Below, piece by piece: positions 24,851 to 31,962 of a DNA stretch of 43,312 nucleotides. Within the stretch, counting starts at the first letter, position 1, and each line of letters opens with the position of its first letter. The stretch lies in assembly GCA_004562765.1 (NCBI GenBank), contig SFRL01000026.1, positions 1 through 43,312 on the forward strand, read 5' to 3'. Below the pieces are notes generated by a model. The model did not search any database. It was not told the origin of the DNA and saw nothing but the letters and a program-made list of their open reading frames with translations. The DNA is from a bacterium. GTDB taxonomy: Bacteria > Bacillota > Clostridia > Lachnospirales > Lachnospiraceae. Position numbers and translations under genes: made by a program.

Positions 24851-25291
24851 ATGGACTTATCTAATTTAAAACCGGCTGAAGGTTCAACACATAACGATAA
24901 TTTCAGAAGAGGCCGTGGACACGGTTCAGGAAATGGCAAGACCGCTGGTAAGGGACACAAGGGTCAGAAAGCTCGTTCAGGAGCTCCGAGACCTGGTTTC
25001 GAGGGTGGCCAGATGCCTTTATACAGACGAATCCCCAAGCGTGGATTTACTAACCGCAATACCAAAGAGATCGTTGCGATCAACATCGATCGTCTGGAGT
25101 GCTTCGACAATGACGCTGTTGTCACTGTAGATGCACTGATCGAGGCTGGTATTGTAAGCAATCCCCGCGATGGCGTGAAAATCCTTGGAAATGGAGAATT
25201 AACCAAGAAGCTCAACGTTCAGGTGAACGCATACAGCGCAAGCGCAAAGGAAAAGATTGAGGCACTTGGTGGAAAAGCAGAGGTGATCTAA
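24851..25291 (+). CDS. rplO: 50S ribosomal protein L15
   Basis: 146 residues. The Gly/Lys-rich N-terminal tail (RGRGHGSGNGKTAGKGHKG) threads into 23S rRNA, and the GFEGGQMPLYRRIPKRGF motif follows. The stop shares its last A with the secY ATG (TAATG). Confidence 0.98.
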   Translation: MDLSNLKPAEGSTHNDNFRRGRGHGSGNGKTAGKGHKGQKARSGAPRPGFEGGQMPLYRRIPKRGFTNRNTKEIVAINIDRLECFDNDAVVTVDALIEAGIVSNPRDGVKILGNGELTKKLNVQVNAYSASAKEKIEALGGKAEVI

Positions 25292-26607
25292 TGTTAAGAA
25301 CACTTCGAGATGCATTTAAGGTAAAAGACATCAGAACAAGAATGTTATTCACATTTTTGATGTTAGTTGTCATCCGTATTGGCTGTCAGATCCCGGTTCC
25401 CGGAATCAATGGCGAACTGTTCAAAGAATGGTTTGCCAGCCAGACCGGCGGAGCATTCAGCTTTTTTGATGCGATCACTGGTGGTTCTTTCCTTGATATG
25501 TCAATCTTCGCATTGAATATTACACCGTACATCACATCATCCATTATCATTCAGTTGATGACAATTGCGATCCCTCAGCTGGAGGAGATGCATAAGGATG
25601 GCGAGGACGGCCGCAAAAAGCTGACCGCTATCACACGTTATGTCACAGTGGGACTTGCAATTATGCAGTCTACTGCACTGGGCATCAGCTTTGGAAGACA
25701 GGGATGGCTGTATGATTACAATGCATGGTCAGTCATTCAGGTGATTGTTATTTTGACTGCCGGATCTGCAGTACTGATGTGGATCGGCGAGCGTATCACA
25801 GAGCGTGGTGTTGGAAACGGTATTTCCATCGTGTTGGTGATCAACATTATCTCACGAATCCCCAATGATCTGGGTACGCTGTGGCAGCAGTTTATTTCCG
25901 GCAAGAGTGTTGCAAGAGCAGTGCTTGCAGGCGTTGTTATCGTGGCAATCATTCTTGCACTGGTTGTATTTGTTGATGTTCTGCAGAACGCAGAGCGCAA
26001 GATTCCTGTACAGTATTCCCGTAAGATCCAAGGACGCAAGCAGGTGGGCGGACAGAGCAGCAATATTCCCTTAAAGGTGAATACAGCGGGCGTTATTCCG
26101 ATCATCTTTGCACAGTCTATCATGCAGTTCCCGGTGATCATTGCAGGAATGCTTGGAAAAGGAAACGGTACAGGCATCGGATCTCAGATTATCAAGACTT
26201 TAAATCAGTCAAACTGGTGCGATCCCAGTCAGCCGGTATACACCATCGGTCTGGTGATCTATCTGGTACTGATCGTCGCATTTGCTTATTTCTATACCTC
26301 AATCACCTTCAATCCGTTGGAGATTGCAGATAACATGAAAAAGCAGGGTGGATTTATTCCCGGTATCAGACCCGGAAAGCCCACCAGCGATTATCTGAAT
26401 TCCATTTTGGGCTATATCATCTTCATCGGTGCGATCGGCTTATCAATCTGTGCATTTCTTCCGATTTTCTTTAACGGAGTGTTTAATGCATCCGTATCCT
26501 TTGCAGGAACATCTATCATCATTATCGTAGGTGTTGTTGTAGAGACGATCAAGCAGATCGAGTCACAGATGCTCGTACGCCACTACAAAGGATTCTTGAG
26601 CAATTAA
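25291..26607 (+). CDS. secY: Protein translocase subunit SecY
   Basis: 438 residues with ten hydrophobic segments, the plug region after TM1 and the cytosolic loop with RKIPVQYSRK between TM6 and TM7, where SecA and the ribosome dock. Forms the membrane channel with SecE and SecG, which are encoded elsewhere. Translationally coupled to rplO by a one-base overlap. A 10-bp hairpin follows before adk. Confidence 0.98.
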   Translation: MLRTLRDAFKVKDIRTRMLFTFLMLVVIRIGCQIPVPGINGELFKEWFASQTGGAFSFFDAITGGSFLDMSIFALNITPYITSSIIIQLMTIAIPQLEEMHKDGEDGRKKLTAITRYVTVGLAIMQSTALGISFGRQGWLYDYNAWSVIQVIVILTAGSAVLMWIGERITERGVGNGISIVLVINIISRIPNDLGTLWQQFISGKSVARAVLAGVVIVAIILALVVFVDVLQNAERKIPVQYSRKIQGRKQVGGQSSNIPLKVNTAGVIPIIFAQSIMQFPVIIAGMLGKGNGTGIGSQIIKTLNQSNWCDPSQPVYTIGLVIYLVLIVAFAYFYTSITFNPLEIADNMKKQGGFIPGIRPGKPTSDYLNSILGYIIFIGAIGLSICAFLPIFFNGVFNASVSFAGTSIIIIVGVVVETIKQIESQMLVRHYKGFLSN

Positions 26608-26622
26608 ATCATGCAATTTATT

Positions 26623-26651
26623 ATGGAGATACGCCCGAGGTGTATCTCCAT
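26623..26651 (+). other. Hairpin between secY and adk
   Basis: ATGGAGATAC (26623-26632) pairs perfectly with GTATCTCCAT (26642-26651), loop of nine bases. It is followed by AGGTGGTTT, not a U-tract, so it is more likely an RNA processing or attenuation signal than a strong terminator. Confidence 0.5.
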
Positions 26652-26688
26652 AGGTGGTTTAGCGGAAATTATATAAGGAGGATTTACA

Positions 26689-27333
26689 ATGAAGATCATC
26701 ATGTTAGGTGCACCCGGAGCAGGTAAGGGAACACAGGCAAAGCAGATTGCAGGAAAGTATTCCATCCCGCATATCTCTACCGGTGACATTTTCCGTGCAA
26801 ATATCAAAAACGGTACGGAGTTAGGAAAAAAGGCAAAAGAGTACATGGATCAGGGACTTCTGGTTCCCGATGAGCTGACCTGTGATCTGGTCATGGATCG
26901 TATTCAGCAGGATGACTGCAAGAACGGTTTTGTACTGGACGGATTCCCCAGAACGATCCCGCAGGCAGAGGCGCTTGACGCAGCACTCACGAAGATCGGT
27001 GAGAAAATGGATTATGCCATCGATGTGGATGTACCCGACGAGAATATTGTCAGCCGTATGTCAGGCAGACGCGCATGTTTAGATTGTGGTGCTACTTATC
27101 ACATCGTATCCCTGCCGCCCAAGACAGAGGGCAAGTGTGATCACTGTGGAAGCGATCTCGTTCTTCGCGACGACGACAAGCCGGAGACCGTACAGAAGCG
27201 TCTGACGGTTTATCATGAGCAGACACAGCCCCTGATCGATTATTACAAGAACCAGGGCATCTTGAAATCTGTGGACGGAACACAGCCGATGGAAGCTGTA
27301 TTTACTGCCATCACAGACATTTTAGGAGCTTAA
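26689..27333 (+). CDS. adk: Adenylate kinase, zinc-lid type
   Basis: 214 residues. Converts ATP and AMP to two ADP in the cytosol. P-loop GAPGAGKGT at 7-15, DGFPRTIPQ in the core and a long lid carrying C130-x2-C133 and C150-x2-C153, the four-cysteine zinc site typical of Gram-positive Adk. Placed after secY and before map as in most Firmicutes spc operons; AAGGAGG ribosome binding site. Confidence 0.98.
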   Translation: MKIIMLGAPGAGKGTQAKQIAGKYSIPHISTGDIFRANIKNGTELGKKAKEYMDQGLLVPDELTCDLVMDRIQQDDCKNGFVLDGFPRTIPQAEALDAALTKIGEKMDYAIDVDVPDENIVSRMSGRRACLDCGATYHIVSLPPKTEGKCDHCGSDLVLRDDDKPETVQKRLTVYHEQTQPLIDYYKNQGILKSVDGTQPMEAVFTAITDILGA

Positions 27334-27337
27334 GATC

Positions 27338-28096
27338 ATGCCGGTAACAATCAAAAATGCGGAAGGTATCGAACTGATGCGTATTGCCGGACAGATTCTT
27401 GGCAGAGTGCATAATGAGGTGGCGAAAGAGCTGAAAGCCGGAATGACCACCTGGGATATCGATCATCTTGCCGAAGATCTGATCCGCAGCTATGGATGTA
27501 CGCCGTCGTTTTTGAACTATCAGGGATTTCCCGCCAGCGTGTGTGTTTCAGTCAATGATGAAGTTGTTCACGGTATTCCCAGTAAATACCGGATCCTTCA
27601 GGAGGGCGATATCGTCAGCCTTGACATGGGACTCATCTATAAGGGTTACCAGTCGGACGCGGCCCGCACACACGGGATCGGACCGATCTCTGAGGAGGCA
27701 GCTCTTTTAATAGAAAGAACACGCCAGAGCTTTTTTGAAGGTGCGCGCATGGCAAAAGCAGGGAATCACCTGTTTGATATCGGAAAAGCGATCGATGCAT
27801 ATATCAGACCTTTTGGCTATGGCATCGTCCGTGATCTGTGCGGACACGGCATTGGACGCCATATGCACGAGGAACCGGAGATTCCCAATTACCGCATTGC
27901 AAAACGCGGTATGAAACTGAAAGCGGGCATGACGCTTGCCATTGAACCGATGATCAATGCCGGTACTTATGCGGTGAAATGGAAACCGGACGGATGGACA
28001 GTTGTGACAAGAGACGGTTCTCTATCCGCTCATTATGAGAACACGGTTCTCGTGACGGAGGACGGACCGGAGATCCTGTCATTAGTAGAAGAATAA
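27338..28096 (+). CDS. map: Type I methionine aminopeptidase
   Basis: 252 residues. Removes the initiator methionine from new proteins. The dinuclear metal ligands D96, D107, H170, E203 and E234 are all present, in SLDMG, SDAARTHG, GHGIGRH, IEPMI and HYENTV. No N-terminal zinc extension. It starts four bases after adk. Confidence 0.98.
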   Translation: MPVTIKNAEGIELMRIAGQILGRVHNEVAKELKAGMTTWDIDHLAEDLIRSYGCTPSFLNYQGFPASVCVSVNDEVVHGIPSKYRILQEGDIVSLDMGLIYKGYQSDAARTHGIGPISEEAALLIERTRQSFFEGARMAKAGNHLFDIGKAIDAYIRPFGYGIVRDLCGHGIGRHMHEEPEIPNYRIAKRGMKLKAGMTLAIEPMINAGTYAVKWKPDGWTVVTRDGSLSAHYENTVLVTEDGPEILSLVEE

Positions 28097-28135
28097 ATAC
28101 GCAAACGTTTCTAAGATTGTTAAAGGAGAATCAAT

Positions 28136-28354
28136 ATGTCAAAAGCAGATGTTATTGAGGTAGAAGGTGTAGTTGTAGAGAAGTTACCGAACGCATTTTT
28201 CAAGGTAGAGCTGGAGAATGGTCATCAGATCCTTGCCACCATCAGCGGCAAGCTTCGCATGAACTTCATCCGCATCTTACCCGGAGACAAGGTGACAATC
28301 GAGATGTCACCCTACGATCTGACCAAGGGCAGAATCATTTGGAGAGATAAATAA
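28136..28354 (+). CDS. infA: Translation initiation factor IF-1
   Basis: 72 residues, the full OB-fold: EGVVVEKLPNAFFKVELENG through RILPGDKVTIEMSPYDLTKG. Binds the 30S A site during initiation. A terminator hairpin follows, 38 bases after the stop. Confidence 0.98.
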   Translation: MSKADVIEVEGVVVEKLPNAFFKVELENGHQILATISGKLRMNFIRILPGDKVTIEMSPYDLTKGRIIWRDK

Positions 28355-28381
28355 ATTTTTTTCAAAAAGTGCAAAAAGAAG

Positions 28382-28410
28382 TTGATTTCTTGACGCGTCC
28401 GTGCTACAAT
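28382..28410 (+). promoter_or_regulatory. Internal promoter for rpmJ and the alpha operon
   Basis: TTGATT (28382-28387), 17 bases, TACAAT (28405-28410) with TGC before it, an extended -10. The -10 lies in the loop of the terminator hairpin and the expected start (about 28417) lies at its 3' arm, so terminator and promoter occupy the same DNA. Confidence 0.65.
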
Positions 28411-28434
28411 AGCACTCGGACGCGTCTGTTTTTG
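28392..28434 (+). terminator. Terminator after infA
   Basis: GACGCGTCCG (28392-28401) pairs perfectly with CGGACGCGTC (28417-28426); TGCT/AGCA can extend the stem inward. The run TGTTTTTG follows. It closes the spc transcript, fully or in part. Confidence 0.75.
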
Positions 28435-28491
28435 TTCTACCAGTGCGTCCGGAAACACGTAATATAGGCGTTTAGGAAAGGAGGATTTGAG

Positions 28492-28605
28492 ATGAAAGTC
28501 AGATCATCAGTAAAACCTATCTGTGAGAAATGCAAAGTTATCAAGAGAAAAGGTAGTATCCGTATTATCTGTGAAAATCCTAAACATAAGCAGAGACAGG
28601 GTTAA
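28492..28605 (+). CDS. rpmJ: 50S ribosomal protein L36, zinc type
   Basis: A 37-residue protein, starting MKVRSSVKPICEKCKVIKR and ending HKQRQG. Ligands C11, C14, C27 and H32 make the zinc site of the C+ form. AAAGGAGG at 28477-28484 gives a strong start. It is first after the internal terminator/promoter. A 268-base gap follows. Confidence 0.97.
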   Translation: MKVRSSVKPICEKCKVIKRKGSIRIICENPKHKQRQG

Positions 28606-28873
28606 TTACCGAATGCTCCCGTAAATGGGGCGAACAAAGATTATGGCGGCTGTCAGCGGATGACTATCTTAAGTTCGCTGATTCATAATAAACAGCTATA
28701 CGGCTGGAAGATTTTTCCTTACATACCGAGAGGGAGATCTTCAAAAGTAATAATGAAAATGAGGCGTCACGATCCGGGTGTATGCACACATTTCAGGCCG
28801 GGCAACCGGAGCTGCATGGGTTCGGAGAAGGTGACAGATATTTACGAAAAATTAAACGGAGGTGTCAATACAC
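28606..28873 (+). promoter_or_regulatory. Structured gap before rpsM
   Basis: No gene is supported here. Possible stems include GCTCC/GGGGC (28614-28630), TCAGCG/CGCTGA (28653-28658, 28676-28681), GAAGAT/ATCTTC (28707-28712, 28737-28742) with partial inward pairing, and GTGT/ACAC (28778-28789). The length is unusual within a ribosomal protein operon. It ends in CGGAGGTG for rpsM. It may be a leader bound by a ribosomal protein. Confidence 0.45.
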
Positions 28874-29242
28874 ATGGCTCGTATCGCAGGTGTAGATTTA
28901 CCAAGAGAAAAACGTGTAGAAATCGGCTTAACTTACATCTATGGAATCGGTAGAGTAAGTGCGACAAAGATTTTAAAGCAGGCAAATGTTAATCCTGATA
29001 CTCGCTGCAGAGACTTAACTGACGATGAGGTTAAGGCGATCAGTGCTGTTATCGATGAGACTATGACTGTAGAAGGTGATCTTCGCAGAGAGATCGCTCT
29101 GAATATCAAGAGATTACAGGAGATTGGATGCTATCGTGGTATCCGTCACAGAAAGGGTCTGCCCGTACGTGGTCAGAAGACAAAGACCAATGCACGTACA
29201 CGTAAGGGTCCGAAGAGAACTGTAGCAAACAAGAAGAAGTAA
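28874..29242 (+). CDS. rpsM: 30S ribosomal protein S13
   Basis: 122 residues, MARIAGVDLPREKRVEIGL and the basic C-terminal tail with TNARTRKGPKRT that reaches the P-site tRNA. The ATG at 28874 fits GGAGGTG and the family N-terminus; the in-frame GTG at 28862 would overlap the ribosome binding site. Confidence 0.98.
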   Translation: MARIAGVDLPREKRVEIGLTYIYGIGRVSATKILKQANVNPDTRCRDLTDDEVKAISAVIDETMTVEGDLRREIALNIKRLQEIGCYRGIRHRKGLPVRGQKTKTNARTRKGPKRTVANKKK

Positions 29243-29274
29243 TATATATTTTGAAGAAAGTAGGTTAGTTTAGC

Positions 29275-29670
29275 ATGGCGAAAAAAGTTGCAAAAAAAGT
29301 AACAAAAAAGCGCGTAAAGAAAAACGTTGAACGCGGACAGGCACACATTCAGTCATCTTTCAATAATACAATTGTAACTCTTACAGATACTGAAGGTAAC
29401 GCATTATCATGGGCGAGTGCTGGTGGTCTTGGATTTAGAGGTTCAAAGAAATCTACTCCCTATGCTGCACAGATGGCAGCAGAGACAGCTACCAAGGCTG
29501 CTCTGATTCATGGTTTAAAGACAGTTGACGTATTTGTAAAGGGTCCCGGCTCAGGTCGTGAGGCAGCTATCCGTGCGCTTCAGGCATGCGGTCTTGAGGT
29601 TACATCAATCACTGACGTAACTCCCGTACCTCATAACGGATGTCGTCCACCCAAACGTAGAAGAGTTTAA
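29275..29670 (+). CDS. rpsK: 30S ribosomal protein S11
   Basis: 131 residues with a basic N-terminal tail (AKKVAKKVTKKRVKKN) and the core HIQSSFNNTIVTLTDTEGN, ending PHNGCRPPKRRRV. Part of the 30S platform at the mRNA exit. Its ribosome binding site is weaker than those of its neighbours (AGTAGGT). Confidence 0.98.
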   Translation: MAKKVAKKVTKKRVKKNVERGQAHIQSSFNNTIVTLTDTEGNALSWASAGGLGFRGSKKSTPYAAQMAAETATKAALIHGLKTVDVFVKGPGSGREAAIRALQACGLEVTSITDVTPVPHNGCRPPKRRRV

Positions 29671-29688
29671 TTAGGAGGTATTATTAAG

Positions 29689-30282
29689 ATGGCAGTTAAT
29701 AAAGTACCTGTTCTGAAAAGATGCAGATCCCTTGGCTTAGAGCCGAGTTATTTAGGATATGATAAGAAGTCTAATCGTAATTTAGTTAGAGCAAACCGTA
29801 AGGTATCTGAGTACGGTTTACAGCTTCGCGAGAAGCAGAAGGCAAAGTTCATCTACGGCGTACTGGAGAAGCCCTTCCACAACTACTATGAGAGAGCTGA
29901 TCAGATGAAGGGTATGACCGGTGCCAACCTGATGACAATGCTTGAGTCCAGACTGGACAACGTTATTTTCCGTCTTGGTTTTGCCAGAACCAGAAGAGAG
30001 GCAAGACAGGTTGTTGACCACAAGTTCGTATTAGTAAACGGCAAGCAGGTAAACATCCCTTCTTATCTTGTAAAGGCTGGCGATACGATCGAGATCCGCG
30101 AGAAGAGCAAGAACATCCAGAGATTTAAAGATATCAAGGAGACCACCGCAGGAAGATTAGTTCCCGAGTGGTTAGATGCAGATTTAGAGAATTTACAGGG
30201 AACCGTAAAAGAGTTACCTACCCGTGACATGATCGATGTACCTGTAGATGAAATGCTTATCGTCGAGTTATACTCTAAATAA
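29689..30282 (+). CDS. rpsD: 30S ribosomal protein S4, zinc-free type
   Basis: 197 residues. The N-terminal region lacks the four-cysteine zinc site, so this is the C- form. The S4 RNA-binding domain is clear at about 88-150 (SRLDNVIFRLGFARTRREAR). S4 nucleates 30S assembly, and in other bacteria represses the alpha operon. In many Clostridia rpsD is in this operon, as here. Confidence 0.98.
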   Translation: MAVNKVPVLKRCRSLGLEPSYLGYDKKSNRNLVRANRKVSEYGLQLREKQKAKFIYGVLEKPFHNYYERADQMKGMTGANLMTMLESRLDNVIFRLGFARTRREARQVVDHKFVLVNGKQVNIPSYLVKAGDTIEIREKSKNIQRFKDIKETTAGRLVPEWLDADLENLQGTVKELPTRDMIDVPVDEMLIVELYSK

Positions 30283-30319
30283 TAGGCAACGTTGATATCA
30301 AATAAGGAGGGACTTTGCA

Positions 30320-31279
30320 GTGTTCGAATTTGAAAAGCCGAAGATTGAAATAGCAGAGATTTCCGAAGACAAGAAATACGGCAGATTTGTCGTAGAACCC
30401 TTGGAAAGAGGATATGGTACAACACTTGGTAATTCTTTGAGAAGAATCATGCTCTCATCATTACCGGGTGCAGCAGTCAGCCAGATCAAGATTGATGGTG
30501 TGTTACATGAGTTCAGCTCCATCCCCGGAGTAAAAGAGGATGTGACTGAGATCATCATGAACATCAAGAACCTGGCTATCAAGAATACTAGCCCGACAAA
30601 CGAATCTAAAGTTGCTTATATTGAATTTGAAGGCGAAGGCATTGTGACCGCAGCAGATATTCAGGTGGATTCCGATATCGAGATCATGAACCCTGAACTG
30701 GAGATCGCACATTTAAATGGTGGTCCGGACTGCAGACTGTATATGGAGTTGACCATCACCGGCGGTCGCGGATATGTCAGCGCAGACAAAAATAAGAGTG
30801 AGGATCTGCCCATCGGCGTGATTTCGGTAGATTCCATTTATACTCCGGTAGAGCGTGTGAACCTGCTGATCGAGAATACTCGTGTCGGACAGATCACAGA
30901 CTATGATAAGCTGACATTGGATGTATATACCAATGGAACCTTAGAGCCGGATGAAGCAATCTCTCTTGCAGCTAAGGTGCTCAGCGAGCACTTAAACCTG
31001 TTCATCGATCTGTCAGAGAATGCCCAGAAGGCAGAGGTCATGATCGAGAAGGAAGACAATGCACAGGCAAAGGTTCTGGAGATGAATATCGACGAGCTGG
31101 AGTTATCCGTGCGCTCATACAACTGTCTGAAGCGCGCAGGTATCAATACGGTTGAGGAACTGACCAACCGCACACCTGAGGATATGATGAAGGTTCGTAA
31201 CCTTGGACGCAAGTCTTTAGATGAAGTATTGGCAAAATTAAAGGAGTTAGGCTTACAGCTTAATTCCGGTGATGAGTAA
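30320..31279 (+). CDS. rpoA: DNA-directed RNA polymerase subunit alpha
   Basis: 319 residues, GTG start with AAGGAGG upstream. The N-terminal assembly domain (FVVEPLERGYGTTLGNSLRR) dimerises and nucleates RNA polymerase. The C-terminal domain (about 250-312; RSYNCLKRAGINTVEELT) contacts UP elements and activators. It lies between rpsD and rplQ as usual. Confidence 0.98.
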   Translation: MFEFEKPKIEIAEISEDKKYGRFVVEPLERGYGTTLGNSLRRIMLSSLPGAAVSQIKIDGVLHEFSSIPGVKEDVTEIIMNIKNLAIKNTSPTNESKVAYIEFEGEGIVTAADIQVDSDIEIMNPELEIAHLNGGPDCRLYMELTITGGRGYVSADKNKSEDLPIGVISVDSIYTPVERVNLLIENTRVGQITDYDKLTLDVYTNGTLEPDEAISLAAKVLSEHLNLFIDLSENAQKAEVMIEKEDNAQAKVLEMNIDELELSVRSYNCLKRAGINTVEELTNRTPEDMMKVRNLGRKSLDEVLAKLKELGLQLNSGDE

Positions 31280-31280
31280 A

Positions 31281-31338
31281 TGTGGCAATAGCCGGCATTG
31301 ACATGATAAGTCCGAAGAGCACATGCCGATGTACCACA
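31281..31338 (+). other. Hairpin between rpoA and rplQ
   Basis: TGTGG (31281-31285) pairs with CCACA (31334-31338), and inside it CGGCAT (31293-31298) pairs with ATGCCG (31323-31328). It sits directly before the rplQ ribosome binding site and has no U-tract, so translational or stability control of L17 is possible. Confidence 0.45.
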
Positions 31339-31354
31339 GATGGAGGAAAAAATA

Positions 31355-31891
31355 ATGGCAAAGTATAGAAAGTTGGGAAAGACTTCTTCCCAGAGAAAAG
31401 CATTACTGAGAAATCAGGTTACACAGCTGATCTATAATGGAAAGATCGTTACTACAGAGGCAAGAGCAAAGGAGATCCGTAAGTGGACCGAGAAGCTCAT
31501 CGCTCTGGCAGTAAAAGAGAAAGACAACTACGAGGAAGTTACCGTTAAGGCTAAGGTTGCCCGCAAGGACGCTGATGGCAAGCGTGTAAAGGAAGTTGTA
31601 GACGGAAAGAAAGTTACCGTATATGACGAAGTTGACAAGACTATCAAGAAGGATAAGCCTTCTCGTCTGCATGCACGTCGCCAGATGTTACAGATCCTTT
31701 ACCCTGTAACTGAGGTTCCTGCTGAGCTGGCCGGACGTAAGAGAAATACCAAGAAGGTAGATCTTCCTGCAAAGTTATTTGATGAGATCGCACCGAAGTA
31801 CGTTGACCGTAAGGGTGGTTACACCAGAATCGTTAAGATCGGTGAGCGTAAGGGCGACGGCGCAATGACTGTTGTTATCGAGTTAGTTTAA
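31355..31891 (+). CDS. rplQ: 50S ribosomal protein L17, enlarged form
   Basis: 178 residues, against about 115-130 in most bacteria. The core is intact: MAKYRKLGKTSSQRKALLRN, LHARRQMLQ and the C-terminal GGYTRIVKIGERKGDGA. The extra material is a charged insertion of about 35 residues before LHARRQ (around 65-100) and about 15 more after it. The start at 31355 is set by TGGAGG at 31341-31346; the ATG at 31340 would overlap it. L17 surrounds the exit tunnel, so the insertion should be surface exposed. Last gene of the supercluster. Confidence 0.96.
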   Translation: MAKYRKLGKTSSQRKALLRNQVTQLIYNGKIVTTEARAKEIRKWTEKLIALAVKEKDNYEEVTVKAKVARKDADGKRVKEVVDGKKVTVYDEVDKTIKKDKPSRLHARRQMLQILYPVTEVPAELAGRKRNTKKVDLPAKLFDEIAPKYVDRKGGYTRIVKIGERKGDGAMTVVIELV

Positions 31892-31910
31892 TTCAGACAC
31901 CGAATTGATT

Positions 31911-31945
31911 AAATGCCTGAGGCAAATTGCCTTAGGCATTTTTTT
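31911..31945 (+). terminator. Terminator of the ribosomal protein supercluster
   Basis: AAATGCCTGAGGC pairs with GCCTTAGGCATTT (one G-U), loop AAATT, followed by a run of seven T. A textbook intrinsic terminator. The -35 of the mutS2 promoter lies in its loop and 3' arm. Confidence 0.9.
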
Positions 31946-31955
31946 GTGATATACT
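31927..31955 (+). promoter_or_regulatory. Promoter of mutS2, embedded in the rplQ terminator
   Basis: TTGCCT (31927-31932), 17 bases, TATACT (31950-31955) with TGA before it (extended -10). The expected start, about 31962, coincides with the ATG at 31963, so the mutS2 mRNA would have no leader. Confidence 0.6.
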
Positions 31956-31962
31956 AATGGCT

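Noticed and set aside
26608..26688. Intrinsic terminator after secY
   Set aside because: The hairpin is perfect but no U-tract follows, so it was listed only as a hairpin.
28660..28953. A 97-codon open frame spanning the gap before rpsM
   Set aside because: It runs into rpsM in another frame, has no ribosome binding site and looks like no known protein.
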